Of a stretch of DNA of 64,000 nucleotides, positions 25,681 through 34,450 are shown one piece after another (position 1 is the stretch's first letter; each line of letters opens with the position of its first letter). Origin of the DNA: Porphyromonas pasteri. Lineage in GTDB: Bacteria; Bacteroidota; Bacteroidia; Bacteroidales; Porphyromonadaceae. The stretch covers positions 310,001-374,000 of the forward strand of contig NZ_BMPU01000002.1 in assembly GCF_014647755.1 (NCBI RefSeq). Reading direction: 5' to 3'. The notes under the pieces were generated by a model. The model did no database searches and was not told the DNA's origin. It saw nothing but the letters and a program-made list of their open reading frames with translations. The translations under genes and the position numbers were made by a program.

Positions 25681-27735
25681 ATGTTCTCATTCTCCATTAA
25701 AAAGATCGTCCAAGGGCAGGCGTTCCGTGTGCTCTTGGCCTTCGCTCTCTTGGCCTTCGTCATCATGCTCCTGGCGCCCCGTAATAGGAGCTTCCAGTAT
25801 GCCTTCAGCGAAGGTAAGCCTTGGTCGTACGACCTCATCACGGCGCCGTACGACTTCCCCATCTACAAGTCGGCCGAGCAGCTACGTATGGAGCAGGACA
25901 GCATCCGTCAGGAGACGCTGCCCGTGTACACGTACAATGCGGAGCTCCTGCCCCGCAAGCTCAATCAGCTGCACGACGACTACGAGCGGAGCTTCAGCAA
26001 GACGCTGCCACGTGAGTACTACAACTTCCTCAAGGAAGAGCTGCGTCAGTACTACACCCGAGGTATGGTGCAGGCTACGACACTCTCTTCGCTCAAGGAC
26101 GAGGGGCATCTGGAGATCAACCTGCTCGGGGCGGACAATGTGCTCTCGCGTACGCCTATCACGACCTTCTATAGTCTGAAGGAAGTGTATGATATGATCT
26201 TCGCTCATGCGGAGAAGGCGGGGCTGCAGCGCTCGGAGCTGCAGAAGCTCAGCGTCGCCTCTTACCTCGAGGACAACGTGCGCTACGACAAGGAGTACAC
26301 GGCGAAGGTGCTGGATGATGCCTTGTCCAGCCTCTCAGCCTCTACGGGGATGGTGCAGCAGGGCGAGCGTATCATCGACCGTGGGGAGATCGTCACGCCA
26401 CATATCTATAATATCCTGCGCTCGTACAACATCGAGCAGGTCAATCGCCTCGGCGGAGATACCGCCTCGATCATCAACGTCGGGCTCTTCCTCTATCTGC
26501 TACTGCTCTTCTCGATCCTCGGCATTTACCTTCTGCTCTTCTGCAAGCCCTTTCTCCAGCAGCCACGCAACCTGATCTTGCTGATCTTGCTCCTCTTTGC
26601 CTTCGTTGCACTGACGGAGCTGCAGGCTCGCACAAATCTCTTCCCCATTCAGGTGATCCCGTATGTGATGCTTCTCATCCTGCTGCGTGCATTCTTCGGG
26701 AGCCATCTGGCGCTGAATACCTATCTCTTCACGATCCTTGCCTCAGCATACTTTGTGCCTTCGGATCCGCTGTCCTTCATCTTCATCCAGCTCTCGGCGG
26801 GCTTCACGGCGCTCTTCTCACTGCAGAGCTTGACGTCGCGCGGGCAGATCATCCGTGCCGCCTTCCTCGTCTTCCTCGTCTATATCGGCGCCTCGATGAT
26901 CGTCGAGTGGGGGCATGAAGGAGCTATCTCACGCGGCTACTGGATCCAGCTCTTACTCTATGGGGTGAACCTCATCTTCCTGATGTTCTCCTATATCTTC
27001 GCCTTCATCGTCGAGCGTATCTTCGGCTATGTGTCGAGCGTGCGTCTGGTCGAGCTGAGTGATACGAATATGCCGCTGCTGCAGGAGCTGTCGGAGATCG
27101 CTCCAGGGACCTTCCAGCACTCGTACCAAGTCTCTATCCTCGCGACGGCTGCCGCTACGAAGATCGGTGCAGATGCCCAGCTCATCCGTACAGGGGCGCT
27201 CTACCACGATATCGGGAAGATGCTCCACCCTGAGTTCTTCACGGAGAATTCGGCTGCGAACAACCCCCACAAGTACCTCACCTACCACGAGAGTGCGCGC
27301 GCCATCATCCGCCACGTCCTCGACGGGATCACGCTGGCGCAGAAGCACAGCCTGCCCGATCCCGTCATTGAGTTCATCCGCACGCACCACGGGCGCAGCA
27401 CCACGCGCTACTTCTACAATTCGTATTCGAACGAGCATCCCGACGAGGTCGTCGACCCAGAGCCCTTCACCTATCCAGGGCCTAACCCCTACACCAAGGA
27501 GCAGGGGATCCTCATGCTCGCCGACAGTGTAGAGGCCGCCAGCCGTAGTCTCGGCGAGTACACCGAGGAGGGCATCCGCAGCCTCATCGCTAAGATCGTC
27601 GATGGTATCGTCTCCGAAGGGCTGCTGAACGATACGCCGCTTACCTTCCACGATATACAGGAGATCAAGGAAGTCTTCTACCTCAAGCTCAAGACGATGT
27701 ACCACGCGCGCATCGCTTACCCCGACAAGAAGTAG
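25681..27735 (+). CDS. 7TM-HD domain phosphodiesterase (PgpH-like)
   Basis: The 684-residue inner-membrane protein has an N-terminal TM segment (LLAFALLAFVIMLLAP), an extracytoplasmic domain (about 40-255), a block of seven TM helices (about 265-445) and a C-terminal HD domain. The HD motif is in GALYHDIGKMLHPEFF near residue 505, with THHGRSTTRYFY and LADSVEAASRSL downstream. PgpH proteins of this architecture hydrolyse cyclic di-AMP; that activity is inferred here from domain order. TATCTTTG at 25650-25657 is a likely -7 box. The shikimate kinase gene begins 1 base after its stop. Confidence 0.9.
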   Translation: MFSFSIKKIVQGQAFRVLLAFALLAFVIMLLAPRNRSFQYAFSEGKPWSYDLITAPYDFPIYKSAEQLRMEQDSIRQETLPVYTYNAELLPRKLNQLHDDYERSFSKTLPREYYNFLKEELRQYYTRGMVQATTLSSLKDEGHLEINLLGADNVLSRTPITTFYSLKEVYDMIFAHAEKAGLQRSELQKLSVASYLEDNVRYDKEYTAKVLDDALSSLSASTGMVQQGERIIDRGEIVTPHIYNILRSYNIEQVNRLGGDTASIINVGLFLYLLLLFSILGIYLLLFCKPFLQQPRNLILLILLLFAFVALTELQARTNLFPIQVIPYVMLLILLRAFFGSHLALNTYLFTILASAYFVPSDPLSFIFIQLSAGFTALFSLQSLTSRGQIIRAAFLVFLVYIGASMIVEWGHEGAISRGYWIQLLLYGVNLIFLMFSYIFAFIVERIFGYVSSVRLVELSDTNMPLLQELSEIAPGTFQHSYQVSILATAAATKIGADAQLIRTGALYHDIGKMLHPEFFTENSAANNPHKYLTYHESARAIIRHVLDGITLAQKHSLPDPVIEFIRTHHGRSTTRYFYNSYSNEHPDEVVDPEPFTYPGPNPYTKEQGILMLADSVEAASRSLGEYTEEGIRSLIAKIVDGIVSEGLLNDTPLTFHDIQEIKEVFYLKLKTMYHARIAYPDKK

Positions 27736-27736
27736 T

Positions 27737-28267
27737 ATGCACGCCCCCATCTTCCTCGTCGGCTTTATGGGCTCGGGCAAGAGCACCATCGGGCGCCATC
27801 TGGCCGAAGCCCTCGGGCGGCGCTTCATCGATACGGATGTCTTCGTCGAGACGCGCTTCCGCCAGCGCATCACGGATATGTTCGCCGAGCACGGCGAAGC
27901 GGTCTTCCGTCGTCGTGAGCGTATGGCTATCGAGGAGCTGATGAGTATGCCCGATACCGTCTTCGCTACGGGAGGCGGGCTGCCGTGCTATACCGATACG
28001 ATGGATCACCTACTGGAGGCGGGGCGCGTCATCTACCTGCGCTGCTCGACGCCCATCCTCGCTGCTCGCCTCGAGCTGTGCAAGCGCACACGTCCGACGA
28101 TACGCGACAAGAGTGGGGAAGAGCTCCTTGCCTTCGTGCAGGACACCCTCGCTGTGCGCGAGCCTATCTATAGCCGTGCGCACCGTATCTGCGAGATTGA
28201 TCACGTAGATACGCCGCAGAAGGAGCAGCTCTTTGCCCTCGAGCTGGCGAAGGAGCTCGTACACTAA
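27737..28267 (+). CDS. aroK: Shikimate kinase
   Basis: This cytoplasmic enzyme phosphorylates shikimate in aromatic amino-acid synthesis. The 176-residue protein has the P-loop GFMGSGKSTIG (residues 9-19), the shikimate-binding DTDVFVETRF (about 34-43), FRRRERMAI and GGGLPCY near 78. Length and motifs are standard. It is packed directly behind the HD-domain gene, a pairing with no evident functional link, and is followed by a terminator at 28288. Confidence 0.93.
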   Translation: MHAPIFLVGFMGSGKSTIGRHLAEALGRRFIDTDVFVETRFRQRITDMFAEHGEAVFRRRERMAIEELMSMPDTVFATGGGLPCYTDTMDHLLEAGRVIYLRCSTPILAARLELCKRTRPTIRDKSGEELLAFVQDTLAVREPIYSRAHRICEIDHVDTPQKEQLFALELAKELVH

Positions 28268-28287
28268 GCCCGCATAAGCATACAGCT

Positions 28288-28324
28288 ACGCCCCACCGAT
28301 AGCACTTGTCTGTCGGTGGGGCGT
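28288..28324 (+). terminator. Terminator after aroK
   Basis: Perfect 12-bp stem (28288-28299 with 28313-28324); the following tract gcttattt is only moderately T-rich. Confidence 0.75.
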
Positions 28325-28349
28325 GCTTATTTGTCGGCTCCCTTCTTCG

Positions 28350-28574
28350 CTTCGCCTTATCACAAGTATTCCTCTTATTCAGCGGAGAAAAAAGCATCGT
28401 TCTCGTGAAGAAAAAAGCGTCTTCCCGTAGTGGTATTCTTCTATCTATGCACGTAGTCTTAAAGACCAGGCACGTCAATCCAAATATCCCCGTACGTAGA
28501 TATTAGGACCACGTACGTAGTCCAAACTTATCTGCTACTCGTCCACAACTTTTATACCTACGCGGAGCAACAAC
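28350..28574 (+). repeat. 225-bp dispersed intergenic element, copy 2
   Basis: Same length as, and about 88% identical by hand alignment to, the reverse complement of 7284-7508. In order it has cttcgccttatc, two A-tracts 23 bp apart (aaaaaa at 28388 and 28411), a degenerate unit CCCGT/AGTGG at 28428/9, the four-unit ACGT array, then tccaaacttatctg and gcggagcaacaac. An ACC-N6-GGT array starts 20 bases further on. No reading frame is plausible. Confidence 0.85.
28445..28520 (+). repeat. Four-unit ACGT/ACGT array (21-22-21 spacing), copy B
   Basis: Units centred at 28450/1, 28471/2, 28493/4 and 28514/5. The last (CCACGTACGTAG) is nearly perfect; the second (CCAGGCACGTCA) is worn. Confidence 0.85.
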
Positions 28575-28594
28575 CCAATATGGGCCTGCAGGGC

Positions 28595-28719
28595 GACCAG
28601 TAGTGGTCGATGCGCTGACCACTATAGGTTACTACTACGAACCTATAGTGGTCGACTCGTGAACCACTATTGGTTTGCACCCCACACCAATAGTGGTTCG
28701 AGCGTAGACGAGTATTGGT
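28595..28719. repeat. Array of six ACC-N6-GGT units, 22-23 bp apart
   Basis: Centres at 28601/2, 28623/4, 28646/7, 28668/9, 28691/2 and 28713/4. The outer ACC and GGT are kept while the six inner bases vary (AGTAGT, ACTATA, TATAGT, ACTATT, AATAGT); the last unit has a damaged left arm. In the copy at 7161 the inner bases are all AGTACT. Confidence 0.85.
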
Positions 28720-28923
28720 TTCGGCCACCTCCCTATAGTACTTCATCTGCGAGGTGCTATAAATACCTGCCTCGCCTATCGCTGTGAGCGCATTGAGCGT
28801 GAGGACAAAGGTGCTCTCCAGAGTGGGGCATCTTGCCGAGGAAATCGCTTACGGCTGGTAGCTACTTCCTCGATCTACCCTCGGCTTCTGAGGTGGCTGT
28901 CTTGCCGCTTTCTGCGGATTCGT

Positions 28924-28954
28924 TTGGTGGAAACGGAAATTAGGTGTATCTTTG
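28924..28954 (+). promoter_or_regulatory. Promoter of the tRNA-Arg pair
   Basis: TTG (28924-28926), 20 bases, TATCTTTG (28947-28954). Confidence 0.8.
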
Positions 28955-28992
28955 CAAGCGAAATCTTTAGAGAGTCCTCTCGAGAAGTGAAT

Positions 28993-29069
28993 GGCTCCGT
29001 AGCTCAACTGAATAGAGCATCTGACTACGGATCAGAAGGTTACAGGTTTGAATCCTGTCGGGGTCACCA
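28993..29069 (+). tRNA. tRNA-Arg (ACG), first copy
   Basis: A 77-base cloverleaf with anticodon ACG in the loop CTACGGA between TCTGA and TCAGA, T-loop TTTGAAT, and an encoded CCA end. The acceptor stem has two wobble pairs (G2-T71, T4-G69). Confidence 0.95.
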
Positions 29070-29104
29070 CGGAGAGATGAGACGATACTACTAAAGGACG
29101 GAAT

Positions 29105-29181
29105 GGCTCCGTAGCTCAACTGAATAGAGCATCTGACTACGGATCAGAAGGTTACAGGTTTGAATCCTGTCGGGGTCACCA
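29105..29181 (+). tRNA. tRNA-Arg (ACG), second copy
   Basis: Identical to the copy at 28993 over all 77 bases and separated from it by 35 bases; the two are probably cut from one transcript. Confidence 0.95.
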
Positions 29182-29189
29182 CAAGAAGA

Positions 29190-29228
29190 AGCGCCGTACT
29201 ACCACGAGGTAGTACGGCGCTTTCGCTT
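29190..29228 (+). terminator. Terminator of the tRNA-Arg unit
   Basis: Perfect 14-bp stem (29190-29203 with 29208-29221), tetraloop acga, then ttcgcttt. Confidence 0.88.
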
Positions 29229-29244
29229 TGTAGGCCCGCTCCAC

Positions 29245-29745
29245 CTATGCGGTGGGGCGGGTCTTTTCGTATAGGTCGGGCAGGCAGATCTCCAAGAGAT
29301 CGAGGACGTGCTCGAAGCCTTCCGCCCCACCATAGTAGGGATCGGGGACGTGGTCGCGTGGGCTGCGCTCGCTCCACTCGGGGAGGAGGCTGACCTTGCG
29401 TGCCAGCTCTTCGGTGGGTGCCAGCTCCAGTAGGCGCTCCCGATTCGCTTCGTCCATACCGATGATATAGTCGAAGTGGAAGAAGTCCTCGTAGGTGATG
29501 GGACGGGAGCGACTCTCGAGGGAGTAGCCCCGACGGGCGGCGTGGGCACGCATACGCCCGTCGGGGAGCTCGCCTTCGTGGTGAGCGATGAGGCCCGCGG
29601 AGTCGATCTCGTAGTCGCCTTCGGCGCCCTGACTCGCTACGTAGTGGCGGAAGAGTCCTTCGGCTGATGGGCTGCGGCAGATGTTGCCGAGGCAGACGAA
29701 GAGGACACGTACAGGGCGGGAGGGCTGTGGACTCACGTGGGGCAT
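29245..29745 (-). CDS. Low-molecular-weight protein-tyrosine phosphatase
   Basis: This cytoplasmic phosphatase removes phosphate from tyrosine residues. The 166-residue protein has the P-loop VCLGNICRSPSAEG (Cys18, Arg24 in outline), the family's DSAGL, and the general-acid loop VPDPYYGG near residue 134. In Bacteroidetes such enzymes can act on exopolysaccharide kinases, but no such gene is nearby. Its start is one base after the stop of the fucosidase gene, so it is the last gene of the hflX-hemH-fucosidase unit. Confidence 0.92.
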   Translation of the reverse strand: MPHVSPQPSRPVRVLFVCLGNICRSPSAEGLFRHYVASQGAEGDYEIDSAGLIAHHEGELPDGRMRAHAARRGYSLESRSRPITYEDFFHFDYIIGMDEANRERLLELAPTEELARKVSLLPEWSERSPRDHVPDPYYGGAEGFEHVLDLLEICLPDLYEKTRPTA

Positions 29746-29746
29746 A

Positions 29747-31819
29747 CTACTCGATGCTTAGGTCGCCGAGGGTGACGCGCCCACCCTGGCCGACGATCGC
29801 CTCAGCGACGAAGCGGATGCGTGAGCCCGAGGTACCTGCGGGGAGCAGGACTTCCTGGGGGATGGGGTTATTCTGGATGTTGTCGAAGTTGCCCGAAGCG
29901 ACCTTCTGCCCGTCGACGTAGATGCTGTAGGAGCGCACGTGGCCCGAGGCATCACGCTGCTGAGAGGGCGTGTAGATGAGCTTCTGGATGGGACGTGCGT
30001 CCTCGAAGAGCAGCTCGAGTGAAGTCTGCCCAGCTTCGAGCGTGACCGTCGTGTAGCCGTTGCCGTCGAGCAGCGCCTTGCGGTCATCAGCGCCCAGCGA
30101 AGGCGTCTGGATCTGTGAGGCTGCGAAGCCGAGGCGCTTGGTCGTCTCAGGGCGGTCCTTATTGGTCGACGTAGAGACGCGGGCGCGGATCGTAGCGTGG
30201 TCATCGCTGAGGGTGAAGGGACCCTTATAGCGCTGCCAGCCCTTGGGGTGCTTGGTCTTAGCATCCTCGATAGCGTACTCGATGACGACGTCTGGCGTGA
30301 CGGAGGTGATGTGCACCTTGTCGCTCTCGTCACGACGGATCTTGGGAGCCTCGAGCACCTCAGGGGTGAGGTAAGCTGCGATCTCGGCGATGCAGACGGG
30401 GCCACGTGCCTCCTCGAAGGTGACGCGCAGGCTCTTCGTCTCTACGGGAGCGAAGCGGATGATACGCTTGTAGCCGATGGTCGTCAGGCTATCGGAGGTA
30501 GCGACGGGCTCGAAGACACCGGGGCTCGTCTCCGTCTCGATGCGGAAGCGCTTGACACGCTGCCCGAGGGCGATGTACTCCTGCAAGACGAGGGTGTTGA
30601 GGCGTGTGGGGCGAGAGAAGCGGTAGAAGAGGTAGCCGCTCGTCACGCCGTCAGCCATAGCCCAGTAGGTCTTCGTCTTGCCGTCGTTGGAGAGGTTGGG
30701 GGCGAACTTCTTATCACCGCTACGGAGGTTCGATGCGGTGACAGCGACGCCACGGAGCTTGTTGTCACGGAAGGCCTCCTTCAGATGGTCGTGCCAAGCG
30801 ATGAGGCGCGTAGAGTCCTCAGCAGGGATGCGGCCGTGTAGGTCGATGGGGCAGTTCAAGAGGAGGTTGGCATTGCGACCGACGCTCTGGTAGTAGAGGC
30901 GGACGAGGTTAGCCACGGAGCGGACCTGATGGTCTTCGCGGGGGTGGTAGAACCATCCTGGGCGGATGCTCACGTCGACTTCGCCAGGGAGCCACTGCTT
31001 AGCGTCCTCCATACCCCACTGAGCTTCGCTGTAGTGCTTCGCCTTGTCCTCGTCGTACATGGCCCAGTTGGTCTCGCCAGCCCAGCCCTGCTCGTTGCCT
31101 ATCCAGCGGATCGTGGGCACGGTACCGCCGAAGATCATGATGTCCTTATTATTCTTGCGGAGCATCTTCGAGGCGTCCTCATAGAGGTAGTAGCTCTTGG
31201 GGTCGATCTGACGCGTGGAGTCTGCGCCGCCGTACCAGCCGTTACCGCCGTTGGCACCGTCGAACCAGTATTCGAAGAGCTTGCCATACTGCGTGGTGAG
31301 CTCCTTGATCTGCTCGTGGAAGGTCTTCTGATACTCGGGCTGACCGTAGTACTGGCTATTGCGGTCCCATGGGGAGAGGTAGAGGCCGAAGAGCAGGCCG
31401 TGCTTGCGGCACGACTCGCTGAGCTCGCGGACGAGGTCGCCATGCCCATCCTTCCAAGGGCTGTTCTTCACCGAGTACTCGGTGGTCTTCGTGGGCCAGA
31501 GGCAGAAGCCGTCGTGGTGCTTGGCGGTGAGGATGACCCCCTTCATGCCGGCACGCTTGAGCGTGCGCACCCACTGCTCGGTGTCGAGGCGCTCGGGGGC
31601 GAAGGTCTTAGCGGGAGTGTTGCCATAGCCCCACTCGAGGTCGTTGAAGGTGTTGAGGCCGAAGTGCACGAAGGCGTAAGTCTCCAGCTCCTGCCACTCG
31701 ATCTGGGCGCGTGTAGGGACGGGGTGGACTGGGGCGGGTGCTTTGCTCTGTGCCGTGCCCCCAATGGGGAGGCTGAGGGCGAGGAGTAGAGATGCGATCC
31801 CAGCGGTTAGCTTCTTCAT
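29747..31819 (-). CDS. Alpha-L-fucosidase, GH29 family, exported
   Basis: The 690-residue protein has a signal peptide (MKKLTAGIASLLLALSLPIGGTAQ) and a GH29 barrel (about residues 30-340): FVHFGLNTFNDLEWGYG, LTAKHHDGFCLWPTKTTEYSVK and FEYWFDGANGG, which carries the catalytic Asp nucleophile. The C-terminal half has F5/8-type-C-like carbohydrate-binding modules (about 350-470 and 580-690) separated by a chitobiase-like domain. It should remove fucose from host glycans in the periplasm or at the surface. The start at 31819 is preferred over 31870, which adds 17 residues before the signal peptide. It lies 19 bases after hemH. Confidence 0.9.
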   Translation of the reverse strand: MKKLTAGIASLLLALSLPIGGTAQSKAPAPVHPVPTRAQIEWQELETYAFVHFGLNTFNDLEWGYGNTPAKTFAPERLDTEQWVRTLKRAGMKGVILTAKHHDGFCLWPTKTTEYSVKNSPWKDGHGDLVRELSESCRKHGLLFGLYLSPWDRNSQYYGQPEYQKTFHEQIKELTTQYGKLFEYWFDGANGGNGWYGGADSTRQIDPKSYYLYEDASKMLRKNNKDIMIFGGTVPTIRWIGNEQGWAGETNWAMYDEDKAKHYSEAQWGMEDAKQWLPGEVDVSIRPGWFYHPREDHQVRSVANLVRLYYQSVGRNANLLLNCPIDLHGRIPAEDSTRLIAWHDHLKEAFRDNKLRGVAVTASNLRSGDKKFAPNLSNDGKTKTYWAMADGVTSGYLFYRFSRPTRLNTLVLQEYIALGQRVKRFRIETETSPGVFEPVATSDSLTTIGYKRIIRFAPVETKSLRVTFEEARGPVCIAEIAAYLTPEVLEAPKIRRDESDKVHITSVTPDVVIEYAIEDAKTKHPKGWQRYKGPFTLSDDHATIRARVSTSTNKDRPETTKRLGFAASQIQTPSLGADDRKALLDGNGYTTVTLEAGQTSLELLFEDARPIQKLIYTPSQQRDASGHVRSYSIYVDGQKVASGNFDNIQNNPIPQEVLLPAGTSGSRIRFVAEAIVGQGGRVTLGDLSIE

Positions 31820-31838
31820 AAAGGGTAGGATGGGTGGA

Positions 31839-32960
31839 TTAATATTTGTATTTGCGCTGATTCTCTGCACTGAGGAGTGCTGAGGGCTCAGCTATCGTTT
31901 TGTCAAGTAGGGTGCTGAGGGCAGTGACGAAGGCCGTACTGCTATTGAGGCAGGGGATGTAGGTGAAGCTCTTGCCTCCTGCCTCGAGGAAGTCCGCACG
32001 GCCCTGATCGTTGATCTCCTGGATCGTCTCCAGGCAGTCGCAGACGAAGCCGGGGCAGACGACGGCGATGCGCTCGGCACCTTCGCGGGCGAACTCCTTC
32101 ACGCGGCGTGCCATATACGGCTGGAGCCAGTCGTGGAAGCCCAAGCGGGACTGATAGACCAGCTCGACGCGCTCTGGCTCGAGGCCGAGGTCCTCAGCGA
32201 GGTAGCGTCTTGTCTCCTCGCACTGCAGGCGGTAGCAGTCCTCCTCGCCGTGGCGCTCATGCCAAGTGCGGCGGTCAGCGCAGTGGGTGGAGTGGCCGTT
32301 GTGCTCACGACACGCCTTCGGGATGTGAGAGAGCGGTATGCCATGCATCGAGATGACGAGGCGGTCAAAGGGCTCCGTGAGATACTCGCGGACGCTATCG
32401 GCTAAGGCCGTGCGGTAGGCCGTCTCCCCGTAGAAGGGTGCTTGCAGACGCAGGCGCATGGGGCGCAGACCGAGGCGACGGATCTCCTCGAGGGCGAAGG
32501 CCACGGCGGTCTCATAGCTGCTGCGTGCGTAGTGGGGATAGAGTGGGACGATGACGACCTCCTCGATGTCGGGGAGGGCGGCCAAGGCCTCTAAGGCTTC
32601 GCCCGTACCTGGGTGGCCGTAGCGCATCCCTACCGCCACGGGCTCACGGCGTAGCTCGGTGAGCTGCTGGGCTATCGAGGCGGAGTGGGAGATGAGCGGG
32701 AAGTTCTGCGCATCGGCATCCCATATCGTGCGGTAGTGCGCAGCGGACTTCGGCGCACGACGGGGTACGACGAGGTGATGGACGAGGAAGTAGCGCAGCG
32801 GATAGCTGATCCCGATGATGCGGCGGTCCATGAGGAAGGTGTGCAAGTAGTCGCGCACGTCAGGGACGGACGGGGAGTCGGGGGAGCCTAAGTTCAGGAG
32901 GAGCGTGGCGCGCTTGGCGGGGAACTCCGCTCCAAAGAGGCAGGGGCGTGTCGTCCTCAT
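31839..32960 (-). CDS. hemH: Ferrochelatase
   Basis: HemH inserts iron into protoporphyrin IX to form heme. The 373-residue protein has LLLNLGSPDSPSVPDVRDYL at the start, YPHYARSSYETAV, the conserved ISMHGIP with the catalytic His (about residue 215), YQSRLGFHDWLQPY and FVCDCLETIQEI. The C-terminus CLNSSTAFV is typical. Porphyromonas species are commonly heme-dependent yet can keep hemH to metallate acquired porphyrin; that is general knowledge, not shown here. It is the second gene of a minus-strand unit, 27 bases after hflX. Confidence 0.94.
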   Translation of the reverse strand: MRTTRPCLFGAEFPAKRATLLLNLGSPDSPSVPDVRDYLHTFLMDRRIIGISYPLRYFLVHHLVVPRRAPKSAAHYRTIWDADAQNFPLISHSASIAQQLTELRREPVAVGMRYGHPGTGEALEALAALPDIEEVVIVPLYPHYARSSYETAVAFALEEIRRLGLRPMRLRLQAPFYGETAYRTALADSVREYLTEPFDRLVISMHGIPLSHIPKACREHNGHSTHCADRRTWHERHGEEDCYRLQCEETRRYLAEDLGLEPERVELVYQSRLGFHDWLQPYMARRVKEFAREGAERIAVVCPGFVCDCLETIQEINDQGRADFLEAGGKSFTYIPCLNSSTAFVTALSTLLDKTIAEPSALLSAENQRKYKY

Positions 32961-32987
32961 CTCTTGGGGGCTGAGGGGAAAGACGTA

Positions 32988-34220
32988 CTAAGCTTCATCG
33001 CCTTCGGCCAGGGTGTAGTCCTGGAAGAGGAAGTCATTGTAGGGGAAGCGCTGCACGTGGATCTCACGGGCGCGGTCATAGAGGAGCTGCTTCAGTTCTT
33101 CGATCCCCTCGCCTGTGCGAGCGGAGATGAAGCAGCAGCCCTGCTCACCGAGCTTCGCCATCCACGTCTGCTGCAGCTCTTCGCGGCTGATATTGCGGCG
33201 GGTGCGCTCGCCGAGGTCGTCGGCATCACGCTCCTCGAAGGTGAAGGCGTCGATCTTATTGAAGACGAGGATCGTCGGCTGGTCGATGCCAGCGTTGATC
33301 TCGCGCAGCGTCGAGGAGACGACCTCGATATGCTCCTCGAAGTTGGGGTGGGCGATGTCCACCACGTGTAGGAGGAGGTCCGCCTCACGCACCTCGTCGA
33401 GCGTGCTCTTGAAGGACTCGATGAGCTCCGTAGGGAGCTTGCGGATGAAGCCCACGGTGTCGGAGAGGAGGAAGGGGAGGTTGTGGACGATGACCTTACG
33501 GACGGTCGTGTCGAGCGTAGCGAAGAGCTTGTTCTCGGCGAAGACCTCACTCTTCGACAGCACGTTCATCAGCGTGGACTTCCCTACGTTGGTATAGCCG
33601 ACGAGGGCGACGCGGACGAGCTTGCCACGGTTCTTGCGCTGCATCGACATCTGGCGGTCGATGACCTTCAGCTCGGCCTTGAGGTGGGCGATACGGTCCT
33701 GGATGATACGGCGGTCGGTCTCGAGCTGCGTCTCCCCAGGGCCGCGCATCCCTACGCCCCCACGCTGGCGCTCCAGGTGCGTCCACAGGCGGGTCAGTCG
33801 GGGGAGCATATAGCGATACTGAGCCAGCTCGACCTGCGTCTTAGCGTAGGCCGTGGTAGCTCGGGAGGCAAAGATATCGAGGATGAGGCTGGTGCGGTCA
33901 AGGATCTTGACCTTCAGTGCCTGCTCAATGTTGCGAAGCTGCTTGGGGCTGAGCTCGTCGTCGAAGATCACGATACCGATCTCATTCTCCTCGACGAAGA
34001 GGCGGATTTCCTCCAGTTTGCCCTTACCGACGAAGGTGACGGAGTGGGGCTGGTCGAGGCGCTGGGTGAAGCGACGTACGGCTCGCACACCAGCTGTGGA
34101 GGAGAGGAAGTCCAGCTCGTCGAGATATTCGCGTGCCTGCTCCTCGTTTTGGTTCTTAGTGATGAGCCCGACGAGGACCGCTTCCTCGCTCTTGGCTTCA
34201 GTGATGATAAACTCTCTCAT
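32988..34220 (-). CDS. hflX: Ribosome-associated GTPase HflX
   Basis: HflX binds the 50S ribosomal subunit and splits stalled ribosomes. The 410-residue protein has the N-terminal HflX domain (RFTQRLDQPHSVTFVGKGKLEE, about residues 50-75, and VIFDDELSPKQLRNIE), the glycine-rich GGVGMRGPGETQLETDRR, and a G domain with GYTNVGKSTL (G1), DTVGFIRKLP (G3) and FNKID (G4). A C-terminal segment ends at DYTLAEGDEA. The ATG at 34220 is just 7 bases past the putative -7 box. It heads the unit hflX-hemH-fucosidase-phosphatase. Confidence 0.94.
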   Translation of the reverse strand: MREFIITEAKSEEAVLVGLITKNQNEEQAREYLDELDFLSSTAGVRAVRRFTQRLDQPHSVTFVGKGKLEEIRLFVEENEIGIVIFDDELSPKQLRNIEQALKVKILDRTSLILDIFASRATTAYAKTQVELAQYRYMLPRLTRLWTHLERQRGGVGMRGPGETQLETDRRIIQDRIAHLKAELKVIDRQMSMQRKNRGKLVRVALVGYTNVGKSTLMNVLSKSEVFAENKLFATLDTTVRKVIVHNLPFLLSDTVGFIRKLPTELIESFKSTLDEVREADLLLHVVDIAHPNFEEHIEVVSSTLREINAGIDQPTILVFNKIDAFTFEERDADDLGERTRRNISREELQQTWMAKLGEQGCCFISARTGEGIEELKQLLYDRAREIHVQRFPYNDFLFQDYTLAEGDEA

Positions 34221-34226
34221 ACTCTA

Positions 34227-34234
34227 CAAAAATA
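34227..34234 (-). promoter_or_regulatory. Candidate -7 box of hflX
   Basis: TATTTTTG on the minus strand. The start codon would be within about two bases of the transcription start. No clear TTG upstream was found. Confidence 0.45.
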
Positions 34235-34450
34235 CGATAATATATAAGGAGTTCGCCCAGCGTTACATCACCGTGTCCGAAAGCTCGGTGCTGGGCACTC
34301 TACGACCGCTTGCTCTTCTCTCCCTGTCTTATGCGGGCGACACCTCCGAAGCGTGTGCGCCTCCCTCCACAAGAAAGATCCTTCTCCAGCGCAAGAAAAA
34401 GGGCCGTCTGAGCTGAGAAAAGCTTGCCAAATCACTGGAAATAGTTTGAT

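Noticed and set aside
28993-29181. tRNA pair as an attachment site of an integrated element
   Set aside because: The second copy is a full, identical tRNA gene with its own terminator behind it and no integrase nearby; simple duplication is enough.
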